A DNA stretch of 64,000 bases from Siphonodentalium dalli (Eukaryota; Mollusca; Scaphopoda; Gadilida; Siphonodentaliidae). The notes under the pieces were generated by a model. That model worked only from the letters and a program-made list of their open reading frames with translations. It made no database searches and was not told the DNA's origin. Every line of letters begins with the position of its first letter. Position 1 is the first letter of the stretch. The translations under genes were made by a program, and so were the position numbers. Positions 36,501 to 51,500 of this stretch are shown here, one piece after another. The stretch is taken from NCBI GenBank assembly GCA_032622095.1, contig CP136061.1, positions 120,728,754-120,792,753 on the forward strand. Direction: 5' to 3'.

Positions 36501-39500
36501 ACCAGAGAAAAATATAGTTCCTATAGTAATTCATTGATAACCCCATAATTTGTCGAATTTCAACATAGAAACGAGTTTTATCCACATCATTTTGTCGAAC
36601 TTCAACATAAAACATGTTTAATATTCACATACAATAATGAAAGTAAGGATAACTACCGATAGATGAGGAATGTAAATTTTTTCCCATGATAAGGATAATA
36701 TATCCATCCTAATTCGTTGTATTCGATGAGTCATTGGTGAGCGAATAATGAATGGTAGATGTTACTACTGTAAGAAGTTACCCACCCTTCCTCCGGATTT
36801 GCGTTGTCCCTGGAAATTGAATGATATGTTATAAATACGCTCTCTTTCTTACCGAAAACATCCCCAAAAGCAACGACAACAGTTCATTATAAAACTCTTT
36901 TGGGTGAAATAATTGCATCATTACTCCACAGAACACGCGATACCCATTTGCTGTTGCCCATATTTCACTACTTAACACTGTTTTAGAAGATAAACACGTT
37001 GCAATGTTCGAAAAATAACAACATCTTGTCTCAGTTCGTGGGAATTATTAGGGAAAGTATTTCCAAGTAACATAACCTCATGCTAACTGGTCACTGACTC
37101 AAATTGCTAATATGTAATCCACCTTAACGGACCATACGAAGGTAGTATCACGTTACATGTATACTTATAATAATTATGTTATGATATAATTTTCCGAATG
37201 TCCATTTCGTAATATGATTGTTCGTGTCACTAACGAATCCTCACTGAGACCACTGACAGAGATAGTGTGCATCACTCCGCCAACAATAAATAACGTTTGC
37301 ATAGTGCTTGTGAACCGCACGCAATGTTCTTGTCGATATGGGTGTGTATCTCATTTGCATATATCAACGTTGTAACACAGACCATAATTATAAAGTATCG
37401 TAAAGAATGCGATCTTATAAAACGTGATGAATATCTTTAGCGTATATATTACGTTCCAAAATCCAGATAATTATCTTAAAAGTGTTTTAGTAGAACCAAG
37501 TCTTGTAATGTGCTAAAAATTGTAATATTCTATCCAACTTCATGTGAAATATTAGGACAAATAATTCCTAGTAACATAACCTCCTGCTAGCTGGTCTCAA
37601 AATTATTTCACAATTCACTTTATCTGGAGCATCTACACGAAAACATCACATTTACAACTTTCAACCAAACTTGAAGGAGTAATGCTAGAAAGGAACAACA
37701 AATGTATTATACTAAAGTATCATATTGACGATTCCACATTTAACTTGAACCGGAAAAAGAGAACATCAAATGTGAATGTGATGACGCGATAGTCTATACA
37801 GTACCGAGGTACCATGATACGTCAATACAGTACCGAGGTACCATAATACCGGAAAAAGAGAACATCAAATGTGAAGGTAATGCATAATCCGAATAAACGC
37901 TCGCAAATTACTATTTCCTCGGCTTTGGGAAACAATATTTGATTCGAATAGAGGATCCCACACATCAAAGCTCAGAGTGATGAGATATCGATTTTTGAAG
38001 TCTATTATTTTTCACCACCGATAATTTTTAGAGGCGCGGTAAACAGTCGACGAGAAGACGGTCCCGGACCAAATTGCGGATGAAGATGGATAACTCTAAA
38101 AATCAAGTGGCTTTTTCGTTGAACAAAATGTTGATAAATAACAGGTTTTGGGCAAATGTATACTATAGTTGACTGGTTAGCATTATTTTTGTTGGAATCT
38201 GATGATATGGGGACCATCGAATCGGATCGAGTATCTTTAATCATGACATGTGATTACTGATGTGAAGACAGTTATTAGTGAACACATTGGCGTTCCGTAG
38301 TTATCTAAGTGCTAGAAGCCGCCTCGATACTTTGAACATAAAACATGGCTTAAATGACAGATTTATCAATGAGATTTGCCCATGAAATCTTGCAATAAAT
38401 AGATTAGTGCATAGCTGACTTCTATTTCACAAAATTCATGTACTTTTGAGTGAGAAAACTTTAGTGAAAGATTACCGGTCAATGGGTTACATCTACCCGT
38501 TCCAAATCCCTGTATGCGCTGAATTGAAAGTACGCAAGCGAGCGTGACGAATTTTGTCACCGATTGACCGGTACCCGTACCCGTCGGACGGGTATCGCAA
38601 ACTGGCTATTGTCGGATATTTTCGACCAATCAGCGGCTTAGCCGGCCAATGGCTGCATTGAAAATTCTGCTGTCACCCTAATTTTTTATATCCATGCATA
38701 CATTCAGTGTTAAATTGGCTATATTCAAACAACTTTTTTGGTATGAAATCATAATATACTGAGATTTATATTTGTGGCATGATGTTATACATTTATCCGT
38801 GATTATAACAATGTTTTTCATTTAGCATGACACTTGTCATAATTTTCACATTTAATGGCAAAACGAATGTGTGTTCTCTGGTTTAGATATATTAAAGAGT
38901 TCAGTGATTGTCTGTCTGTTCTGGTCTGTTTGCAAATTTTTCTTCCAGAGCCCTTGATCGATTTCAAACAAAGTTTGTGTGGTGCCTCGGGGTACCCCGG
39001 CAGATGTTACAACGGCCTTATTTTTAAAATTAAAATGTTTAAGCAAATTCATTTTTTTTAATTTGATTTTCAAAATTTGTAATATTTTAGCAAGATGTTT
39101 CAATCTAAAAATCTAAAAAGAGATTTTAAAATTTATTTTAAAACAAAATTTGAAAATTTAATTATTATTTTTTTTAAATTAAATTTAAACAAATTTTAAA
39201 AGTTTCAATCTAAAAATATAAAAGAAAATTATAAACTTAAATAAAATTTTAAAAACAAATCATTTTTTTTTTGTTGAACAGCAGATAAAAAGTTCAGTCT
39301 AAAAAAAAATAAAAAATTGAATTAAAATAATTATTTTTTAAATTTTTTTAAATCAAACTGGTTAAAAGATAAAAATGTGCACGAATCATATACATGGGTC
39401 TGTTTCAGATAGTTAACATAAGGGCAAGTGCTGATGTGTTCACGTCGGAAGTCGATCTCGGGTAACAGACAATATTTTTGTGGATAAAGTCTTTTTACCA

Positions 39501-42500
39501 GTGGGCAGTACTAACGCTGTGGGTGTGGCCTCTGTGGAAAGCTCCATAGTAGTCCACATGTATATGAGGCACGGAAATAACGTGTATTATATTCGACACA
39601 ATATGTTGACGAGGTCTAATATCCAAAAGGAAAAAAAATGACATTTACAATTGTCCAAATTATTGCTTATATACAGGGCATTTAGTACATGGTTTTGAGT
39701 GGATAATGAAACGCACATCGGGAGTGACTCAGACACGTGTTTACATGTATATCAACTCAAAGACTCTAGATTTTCTTTTGATTAACCATTGACTACACTG
39801 GCCACCAGAGATACATGCATGGCCTGCAGGTTCTCGAAACTATGTCGCAAGAGAAGTTTTGTCTACCTAAGTTGGAGAAGTCTCAACACCATGCAGATAT
39901 CATTTTTATAAGTGTGCATTATATTCCGTATACTTTGCCGTTTCTCCAATGCATATTGGATCGCCCGCCTTATCGGGGTGAGGTACATGTACTAATCCAC
40001 CCGTGATTATTTCTGTCGTCGCCGAAGTATCTTTAATTCATCATTACCACCCTTTTGAAAGAAATATGTTTGTGTAACCTTTGTTTATTTAATTGATGGC
40101 CATTTCTTAATTTATGTATCAAGCATCGACAAGCTTAAAGGTACGGTTGGCCTTGGCGGTGGGTATCCTGTAAAAATATTTCCACCCGTCAAAAACCGCC
40201 ACAAACAGAAAGAACATCAAAATGTAGACAGACTTTGTCCGTATACAAATAAGTAATATCGCATAAACAGTATGTTATTGTCATATATTTGACTATTGTT
40301 ATGTAAACAAAAGCATAAAAAGTTACTTTTCTGGTGTTTGTTTATATTATGATGGTAAACATAAAGAGCGTTCTTTGTGGGTGAATTCCTGATATGGAAC
40401 TAATAAAGAGCGTTTATGCCATTTGTGTGTGATTAGCCAGTAGCATTGTGCTGTCTTCTGTAACGCAATCAGGCTCTTGCTTAGGTAAAATATAGTAGGT
40501 CTTTATGATAACATGCTGTTTACGCGATGGTCATGATATATATGAACGAAACTGTATGCGTTTTAATGTTTTTCTGTTTACAGTGTTTGGAACAAATATG
40601 AATATTTTCGACAATTAAGGCCTCACTTGCCTTTAATGTCCACAAAATTGAAGGACATTGAAAATAAGTGAATTATTCCACTGAGCTCGTGTGTTGGATA
40701 CCTTTGAATGTAGGCAAAATAAATCTAGAACATTTAGATATGCTCTGTGTTACTCACTTGTTTTCCTTGTTTTTCTTGTCCTCCTTGTTCTCCTTGTTGT
40801 CCTTGTTGTTCTTGTCCTCCTTGTTCTCCTTGTCCTCCTTGTTCTCCTTGTTCTCCTTGTTCTCCTTGTTGTCCTTCTTGCCCCTGGAAATGGAGGAGTT
40901 ATACGTTATGCACGACGTAGAAGTAATAATGCATAATTATGCAATGGATGCTATGAGTGCTGTCTACGTATATATAGACATAGGCCATGGACACACACAT
41001 ACAACAACCATACTTCTTAAATCACTGTTTGCATAATGTAGAATCTACGGGTTCGGTTACATAAGATCCTTGGAGAACTTATCAATTTTCCAAGTATAAA
41101 TGCCATTTTTGGGAATAATCGTGTTATAAAGTGTCATATCAGGATTTCCCGCGAAATGTTATTGTTAATTCTAAAATGTCCTATTTTAGTAACTGAATCT
41201 GGTAGGATAATTCTGATATGATTGTTTTGAAGATGCATAATGGGAGAGGTTTCCTCTTTATTCTGAGTGACACATGCAGACTAATCGAACCTACGGAACC
41301 TATACTAAAATGTCATATCGCACGATTTATAATTGTTAATTCTAAAATGTCATTTAAAACCATAAATTGATGTTTTCCTCATCAAGCAGGAGAGACATGA
41401 ATAAGTCTTTAAACAATTCCACATTTACAGAATCACGTGCATGTCTGTAGATGTACAACACAAATAGTCATATTTATGGATCAATATTGAAAATTCGAAG
41501 CCTGGGCTCGTACCGCACGTATACATAACTGTTACCGTATATATTAAAATGCCATTTCTTACGAAATTTATTACTATATGATGTAACAGATGGATCGGAT
41601 GGATTGAATAACTTTTCAAGAATTAACCCACACAAATATACCTTGCTGTGCCTGTGAACATTATATTGAAATCTCAATATCAGATGTGGTTTTCAAAATG
41701 AAAATGATGTCCAAAAGCGTCTATTTTGTATGCCACCTTAAATATAGTGTATCTCTTCTGGCCGGGATAGTTTCGGCTAGTTGCCTATATAAACACATAA
41801 TGAAGTTGCAGAGCAAAATATCTGACTTTTGCCTTGGTGGAAAGTTCTATCAATATAGAATTCTCCCTATTGTAATGCTCCGAACGTTTCCGCAAGAACG
41901 CTTCAAGATTCACGACCGATCTGCTCCAGAACTTGTCCGAAAAAACTTCCCAAATGGTGATGTGTATTATACCAGAAAAAACGGAATAAAATCAATATTA
42001 ATTGATAGAAAAACTTTTCGAACAAAGTTGTTCGATTCATATTTATTATTTTATACCCCGGAAACTATATACAATCTTGTTAGGAAGGGATACACTATGT
42101 TTAACCACATTTAGTGTACACGTCGGGAAGCTATCATAATCTGATTGTATGCTCATTGCTTTACTTGAAAGTTTACACTTTTTCCTACGTCTTAATTCAC
42201 ACTTGCTGCAAACTATAGACCCGGTTCCGGCCACTCTATTGATTTATTGATTTTAGTTTTTGTTGTGTGAGTGTACTGGTGAGTCACCGTGTGTGTACTT
42301 GTGTATATGCATACATGTATTTATATATGTAACGAGTATGTAACATTGTGTGGGTATGGGTGATTTGTGGGTGTATGCACGTTCGAATATACGTACACGT
42401 ACGTGCGTCTGTGTGGCTGTATATCTGTATTCATGAAAGTATGTGTGTAGTAGGTTTATATGCATGAGTGTATAAATTGATGTACATGTATGTATTATGT

Positions 42501-45500
42501 ACGTCAGGTTTTTACGTATGCATTATTTTGCTAGTGTTGGTCAGTATGTAAGGGTACGTTCATACGCTGGCAAAATTGCACTGCAAAATGCCATACCCGA
42601 TGGTCATTCAGTTAGCTGGCATTTTTGCCTACTGTCGGCTTGCTCGTGCTCCGTCGTGGCTGGCGGCCAACACTCGGCGATGATTTAGGTTAACGGTTTG
42701 TATCTCTTTGCGGGTGACCATAAAGCGAGGCCACTAACAATAATTGCTAGTGTCCGTGTTGTCCTTGATACGAATTGTTTGTCGGGGAGGGTCATTGATA
42801 GAACAGTTTGTTCTCAGCGCGATTGTCATGCACACTTGGTTATACATTTATTCGCTTCTTCGTTATACGCGAGGAATCTCATGACGTGTTACAAAGAGTC
42901 CCGAATGTGGTACTTCTCCAAGTCAGAAATGTGGGAGCTAGGGGAAGGGGCCGGCAAAATGGACAGACACAGTGTCACCAACTTTACCAAACATATATAA
43001 GATTTATGAAGGCACGGACTCAGTATGAGTACTCGTTGTTTCAAATGTGCTTAATTTAATGAGCTTGAACGATTTCTCATTTATTATCGAAATTGCCACC
43101 ACGAGGTCACGATTTTCGCCCATGTCGGGGGTTGAACTCCTGCTGATATCGTCAAGCCCAGACTGTGATGATAGTATATGCATATTGTTGTAATATAGTT
43201 GTTTTGAAAGTGATGTTGCTTGTTTCATGGTGGGGTCATGGCAGTAGTGATAATGGTTAGTCTTTGGCATTGATAAAGCATATAAAAAACATTCTAACAC
43301 GCATGGACAACGCCGGATAGCCCAGTTAGTTAATACATATGAACATTCTCAAGTATTTTCATAAACCTATTTCAATGAAGGCAATACTTTACCACCAGGG
43401 ACGTGTGCCAGGGGTGGATCTCCAAAGTACAAGAGTTGGACATTTCATGCCTACACGACAATAGTTGGAAATTTCCGACCAAAATAGTTGGAATTTTGTG
43501 ATGATAATTTGATATACCAAACAGTATTCATGTGGTTGTGTGTATGATTTCATGAATGTATATATACATGTACGCGTTGCAGGCATATGTATATCATCGT
43601 ATGCATTACTGGTATTTCGGTCTTAATGTTCTTTGTTCTCGAGTTATTTGTAAACTTAATAATGTTTATCCACCATATATAACTAATTGTTAGAAAGAAT
43701 ACACCATTATTTAACCGAATTCAATGTACACGCCGGGAAGCTATCAAATTATATCGTATACTTTTTGAAACATATTTATAGACACATTTTGATCTGTTGA
43801 AGTGGACCATGATACAATCGGTCAGAATGGCATACCTCAACCCACCACGGGGATTTAATTGCTATGTCAATCCTTTCTATACTAAATTTATTCTTCATCT
43901 GGAGGGGTTTTCATGAAAAATATGCAGACGATAGATAAAACAAAGTGCACTTGAGACCAATGTATTGGAGGGAAATGTTCAAATAATTAGTTCAATAATT
44001 TATTCAACTTATTATCTGAACATTCCCTATTGGTACTACTCGTCATGGAGTATTTAGTAAACTAATTGTCAGATGGAGATCTTAAAACAAACGGTTGGTG
44101 TCTATATATCAGGAGTCTGTGCTCATCGGGAATATAGAACCAACTTCACAACGCTGGGCGGTTAATGGCGGGCGAATGCACCATTGCATCTGAGCCAACG
44201 TGAGCCTAAAACATCAGAGCATAACAATAATAAAATTGGCTCAATTTTTCAGAGCGAAAATTATAGTAATAAAATAAACATTATTGATCCCGAGAGAGCA
44301 AACTCCGAATGAGGCGCTTGAGAAACCTCTCGGTTTGTGTAAAAACAATCCCACGACAAATAGACACTGTGTTTTCCGCCAATTGAATCTCCAGCTAACT
44401 GGTCTTTCCGATACAAAATATGTAAGCCCACTTACAGTTACATTATTACTCTACAAAACACGATAAACGTCAGGTGTTGCATACATTTCAAGTAATTAAT
44501 GAATAGTCTAGGTTTTCGAATGTAATTGCACAGTTTACAGACACCGTATCGAACCACAAACATTAATTTGCGAAGCGAGTTATAGACACATTGTGATTAG
44601 GTACGGTGTGCAACATTCACGGTTGCAACTGAATCAAAATAGGTTTCATAGGCGGCCCAAAAATCTGCGCATATGATTCGTAAAATGTGCTCATTTTTTC
44701 AGAGCGAAAAATCCACAAATGAACAGAAGATACCTTTCGCATAATGAACGACGACAGATAATTATTACGAATATGGTACTATACGTCACTAGAATTGTGT
44801 TCTTTCTATTCGTTGTTACGATTACGGTATCGGATTTACAACAAAACTCAAAATACATCATATGGTAATTAGTTCACGATCGGTTCTCAGCTTCTCATTG
44901 TTAAATATGATTATGAGATTATGTTCTTAACTTAGTTTTAAATAAGTTATGCCTAATAATTAGTGGAAATGAAATCGTTCGCCGCCGTGGAACGCGAGAA
45001 TCTTGCCAAACAAAAAGCACTAAGATATAATCTGATAACAACGTAATTATATACTGCGAGTGGCAAGCACGATTGTCTCACAAACGGACTCGTTTTCGTC
45101 AATTCTGCGAAAAGGTTTTTGAACGTCCGAAAAAATTACGACTACAAATGGCTATTCGTAATAATTATCATTCATTATGCGAAATCTGTCTACTGTTGAT
45201 TCCGAATGGCAAACCCCGAATTAGGCGCTTGATAAACATGTAGGCTTCGTTTACAAACAATGTCATGATGACACAACATTGGGTTCTCCAACAATTTAAT
45301 TTACAATTACTTACCTCTCCTCGTTTCTGTAAAGAGAAAAACATGCACGTGAATATGGAAGTTTCGTAAAACACACGGATATAGTTATACGATTAAGTTT
45401 AGTGTACAATACGTCATGACATTATGTGCAGGTTCTCATTAAGGTATGCGCAGCACGTTCTACCTGTAGCCGTGATGTCCTATACGGTCACACCGGATAG

Positions 45501-48500
45501 GCTATCAATTTCTTCGGGCTGTACCACAAATTTTATTTAAAGATACAGATAGTCAGTCAATTAGTTTTGTTGTATGAGACAGCCATCACGTATGAAGCCT
45601 CGGGCAACTATCCCAACTGGCAGATTTAATAGAACTTTATTGAACGCCTTATCAGGGTGGATACACACATGCATGTAATCTATGTAATTATCGTGTATTT
45701 GGCGTTTTACATGGATTATACAGACAATGTAATATGTGTTCACTGACAACCCAATCGTTGTCGACGTGTTGACCGCACTGAGTTCTAGTTCCAATTAAGT
45801 CGGAATGTAGAGAAACCGCTATCTTGGACCGAGTCGCCAGGCCACTTAAAATAATTGGTCGTGTGATAATCCATATGGTGGACGTTCTATTTAAATAATT
45901 ACCAGTCCTCTCTTTATATTTATAGCAGTGGTGGATCAGGATTTCCCCGATGCAGCGGCTATATATGATCCCCGACTTGGGGCTAGATATGATCCCGAAA
46001 GTTACCAGGCGGGGGTGGCTAACTCTGAGCTATTTAAGTAAAACATATTATATTGTACCTTCTTGCCCAGATTATTCCGACCGATACATTCAACTAAGTC
46101 CCTTAGCGATTTGAAGCTTTCGAGACCCGACGCAAAACAAGCATAGTGGTCGAGCATGTTCTATATCAAGCCTATATATGCCAGACGTGTCACTTCTGGT
46201 GTTTGTGCATTTAATAAAATGCCAGATATCACACAGACTTGACTAATTTCCGCGTCCGTAAGAGAAGACATGTTTTGGACTGACCTTAAATGTCCTGATA
46301 GCAGACAGTTTGACTTCGCTTATCACTACTGTCTGGCCTGTTAACAATGAACCGCTCGCGCGCAGGTGATTAATCTTGTCAATTATTGGTGTGCATGGCT
46401 ATGTAAAATACATGTATACGTATTTTACATACAAAAATTACATGCATGTGAGTATCCATCCTTAATCTTATTAAAGCCCAGCTCCTTTGTTCTAAATCGA
46501 TCTTCTATTTTCCGAATGTACATATCGTAATATGATTGTTCGTGTCACTAATGAGTCAGACAAAGTGTGCATCACTCCGCCAACAATAAATAACATTTGC
46601 ATATATAGTGCTTACGAACCCCATTATTTATTATCTTCTTGATACGGGTGTGCATCTCATTTGCATAGATCAACGTGTAACATAGACCAGAATTATAGTG
46701 AACCATGCAGAATGCGAGCTTGTAAAACGTGGTGAATTCAGAATTCGTGCCAAAAATACCTTATGCATATATAATTACATGCGACAGTCTGTTTGTTTAT
46801 TCACAGATTCCACGACGAGTGGTGTGTAATAAACACAGAACGTCACGTATGTTAATGTGATTGTCGGTACGGCACATGTGCTATCGCAAAAGGACATAAC
46901 TTGAGGCGGCGCTGCTCATTCTATCCTTCAGCGCTAGCCCTCGTGCCATATCAAGAAACATATCAACACTCGTGTCGTCTGTATATGTATGCTTTCTTGT
47001 CAATTTCCATGCACCTATAGTCGCATATTGGCTATTATATACAAACATAATATTATAATTGATTGACCTCCAGCATGAAGAGCATATATTTAGTTTGTAG
47101 TGTAACACGAAGCATTCATGTATTTGCACACGAGCACCGATTTTTAAATTCAGTTTTAGTAATTATAATTTCTAATATGTCGTATAGACTTCATGTTTTA
47201 ATCATCAACCTGAATTCAGGGGATATATGCACATGCGTTTACCATGTTATAACATCCGTGATATATTATAAGTTACGGGACGCTTAGTGGTCGGATATGG
47301 TGTCATGCGAGGCGAAGTGAGATCAATATTAGGCGAGGCCGTAGGCCGAGCCTAATATTTATCTCGCTGAGCCTCACATGACACCATATCCGACCACTAA
47401 GCGTCCCGTAACATATTTATTATGTCAGTGGACAAAATCAAGCATATCCATTTAATTAATAATCGCTCTAATTTATTTTAATTGGGTAAGTTAAATGTGT
47501 CATCTATGGCCATTAACTTATGTAAAGTCACAGCGACACGTCATATACGTTGAATGTCAACGTATTGAGTCAATGGCTAATTACCAGAAGTAGGACAACT
47601 TGTTGAGTTTGATAGTTAATTCATGAGTATTTAGAATTCCTCAAATATATTGCGTGCAGGTTTTGGTACATGGTACTATGTTGTTTAAATTCACAGAAAA
47701 TGATTTCAAACAGATAACCCCTTTCTTGGCGCCAAAATAAACCAAAAATATTACCGAGGCGACTGAGTTTATGAAAAAACAAGATGGCGGATAAGCACCT
47801 AATATTGATTTCATATTAGGTCACCGACCTAATATGTGTTCATATACCGTTACTATATATCGACGCTGGTTGGCTAACTGCAAGAGCTGACATAATAAAT
47901 ATGACTAAGAAACAAAGGTATTGCTATATATAAATAATTTCCAGAGATAAACAGTGTTTTATGTCTAGTGTAAGTTTGGATTTTTGGAGGATACGATTTT
48001 AAGAAGCCCGCACATGTATCGTCTAAGTAGCTTGTTAAAGGCTATTAACGCAGCGTTTGATGTTTGGTAGCTGAGCGCACGGGATTCGACCGCATGATGT
48101 TTCCAGTCGATCACGGTAACTACTGGAACACCGCGTCAGTATATGGTGGGTCAGAATAGGATTTTCGTAGCTACTTGTATTTGGAACCGACTTACCTCTG
48201 GTCGTGGTCCCTTAGACTGGAAGTAAAGAAGTTATACGTTATGATGCATGTATAAGTAATAATGAATAATTATACATGGGTTTTTATGAGTGCTGTATAC
48301 GTATTGACATATGCCACGTGTAAAACATTGATGAGCACAGAACTTCCACTTTAAGACTAAATTCACACAACTAGCAATAAGTAACATTGACTTTTGTAAC
48401 ATGAACGTGTATCTGTGATATCTGTCATATATGTGACCATCAACAAAAGGTATTAGTTGATATCAATACTAGTTCCAGAGATTAACAATGTTTTTTGTCT

Positions 48501-51500
48501 TGTTGAAAACTGCATTGATGTTTGTGGAATACTAATTTTAGAAGCTCACCGACGATATGTATGTCATATATATACCTATCAGTCAGACTTGGAGATATCG
48601 ATGCATTTTGAAACAGTTTGTAGCTCATGCCTCACCCTTTACCACAAAACTATTATTTGTATATTTTTGGCACAGAACACGATTATATCAGAAGCTGGTT
48701 TAACAGGTTTCGAATGGTTTACTTGCCCAATAATGCCGTTCTCAAAATGTGGTTTGATGCTATTTCTATAACTCAGATGTTCTTCTCGCCTGATTTTCCT
48801 GATGCCAGTGTGTTACATGAACTAACTTAATGCAATGAATATAATTATTGTTCGTTTTTCTGGTGGTAAGTGGAAAATATGGTCCGGAAGTTTGACTAAT
48901 TTTGTATAGAATTTCATCTGCGATTTAATTTAATACATTATACAATCGTTTTCATTAGTACCACATATGTATTATGTATATGCGGCATCGTTGTTATTGG
49001 ATTGAATACTGTGCGCGGAAGGACTGAATCCCATTCCTTTAGCTCCTACAGGTATACACTTACTTCTCCTTCTTTTTCTCCTCCTTTTCCTCCTTCTCCT
49101 TCACCATCCTGGAAACAGAGAGTAAACGTTCTTATCTTGGTAAACTACATGTATATATACTAAATGCGCAACGGTGGGTGCGAGATGGTACATGAACCGG
49201 CAATAAGTTGTATTAATTGTAAAATTAATATCAGGCGTCACTCCTTTAGGAGTTTAATTAGGAAACGGACGTTTTGTCTAAAATTATGTATCGCTCAAAA
49301 CATATTTTCTGGAATTCGTTTTTGTAATGAAACAGGGATTGATATGACAGAAAATGTAATAAACACCAATCAGTCGGAACTAATAATCACAAGTTCTATT
49401 CTTTTATGACATGTAAAATCTAAAAATATTCGAACAGGGGAGAACTTCTGCAGCCAAATGCATAATGTACATAAAAACAGTTGTTGTCTAACTGGAGATC
49501 GGAAATAATTTGTATGCAAGCAACACTGAGCAATAAGCTCGCACTCTAACTTGACCAGCAAACGTTATGTCAACGAAAACTGTTAGTATCGTGCGACACT
49601 CCTTTAGTAGTTTAAGGGCTAAACGCACATTTTTACTAAAAATCCTGTATAATTCAATGCAGATTTACTGAAATTTATTTTTGTAATGCAATACAGGTGA
49701 CTTATCCCGTTGTCCAGTGGTGAAGTATGGACTTGGAGGTGTGGGAACAAGATGAGTCCAGTGTCTGATAACTTTTATTCAAGAAAGTAATTCTGCCGGT
49801 ATGCATAATTGATAAGTCCACAGATGTGTTTGTGGTTTCAAGGTTTAAGTGATAGTGAGTGTTTCTTTCAGAAATCGGTATAGTTATACCAGGAATTGGG
49901 GTTTCTCGTGGCCAGATAAGGTCTGCTGCACCAAGATACCCATGTGCATATTATATCTCAAACAATATACAATGAGTACGACCAGTCATACACAATTAAA
50001 GATATGATCTTGTTAATTATGTTTGTATGCTCGTAAACTGCTCTATATATTTATTCTACGTCACGTGCTTACCACTACACTTAACCATATCATTACAATC
50101 ACTGCATTGGAACGGAACCTTTATCCTAGACCACGGAATCACAGCAAACTTTAACTATCTTATGTACTATCGGGCGATATTAATGTGACAGAAAATGTAA
50201 TAAACACCAATCGGTCGGCTGAATCAGTAGGAAATTATAAGCACACTTTCTACTCTTTTATGACATGTAAAATCTAAAAATATGCACACAGGAAGGAACA
50301 TCTGCAGCCAGATTCATAATGTATACAACAATTGGTGTCTAACTAGGCGTCGACAGGTGAATTGAACATATGTCAACAGGAATGATAAAACGCGGTGGTG
50401 TAGAATGCGGACAAGTATAGCAATATGACAACTTACTAGATCATGCCATAAAAAACAAAGATGAATGGAATCCTCGGAACATCGTCAAAACTAAAATGTC
50501 GTATCGCACGACTTAGTAATTATCATCTCTAATGTGCCGTATAAAACTCATGTTTGTATCATCAACAAGGATAGATATGAATATGAACGTTTATCTTTTA
50601 TAATATGTGTTATATATATGACTACCGACCAATACTATTACCAGAGATAAACAGTGTTTTATGTCTAGTATAATATTTGTTATAGAATGTTTTGAGAATA
50701 CGAATTTTTAGAAGCCCACGCATGCAAAGTTGTGGTTTTGATGAGGACACAACTTCCAGTTTACGACTACGTTCACACAACTAGCAACTATTAATACTAA
50801 TTCAAGTGAATAACAGTATTTGTATATCTTGTTGAAAACTGCATGGATTTTTGTAGGACTTTTTAGAAGCCCACCGACGATATTTATGCCAGATATATAC
50901 TGGTGAGTCAGCCTAAGATGTATAGATACAGTTTGTAGAACATGCCTCACCCTTCACCACAAAACTACTATTTGTATATTTTTGGCACAGAACACGGTTA
51001 AATCAGAAGCTGGTTTAACAGGTTTCGAATGGTTTACTTGCCCAATAATGCTGTTCTCAAAATGTGTTTGATGCTATTTCTATAACTCATATGTTCTTCT
51101 TGTCTGATTTTCCTGATGCCAGTGTGTAACATGAAATAATTTAATGCAATGAATATAATTATTGTTCGTTTTTCGTGTGGTAAGTGGAAAATATGGTCCG
51201 GAAGTTTGACTAATTTTGTATATAATTTCATCTGCGATTTAATTTAATACATTATACAATCGTTTTCATTGGTACCAGATATGTATATGCGGCATCGTTG
51301 TTATACGATTGAATACTGTGCGCGGTAGGACTGAGTCCCATTACAGGTATACACTTACTTCTTCTTCTGATCGACTGCCCTGGAAACAGAGAAAGTAAAT
51401 GTTCTTATCTTGGTATACTACATGTATATATACTAAATGCGCAACGGTGGGTGCAAGATGGTGCATGAACCGGCAATAAGTTGTATTAATTGTAAAATTA

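Noticed and set aside
41645-41665. A 10-nt minus-strand block (GCACAGCAAG) after TTCACAG
   Set aside because: Not a multiple of three, and the donor (GTATAT) is weak.
41686-42114. A 142-codon + strand open frame
   Set aside because: Its last third is a piece of the inverted-repeat element at 25.5-26.06 kb, and the rest has no motif or splice support.
43310-43345. A tRNA-like A-box word (TAGCCCAGTTAGTT)
   Set aside because: No B-box at the right distance and side, and no cloverleaf can be drawn.
43400-43430. A 27-nt minus-strand block before GTAAAGTATT
   Set aside because: The acceptor context (CTTTGGAG) is poor and the sequence belongs to a dispersed repeat.
50070-50110. A minus-strand block of about 29 nt ending at GTAAGCAC, repeated near 55735 and 57550
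   Set aside because: Out of phase, with a stop (TGA) at its first codon and no pyrimidine tract; it belongs to the duplicated intron.
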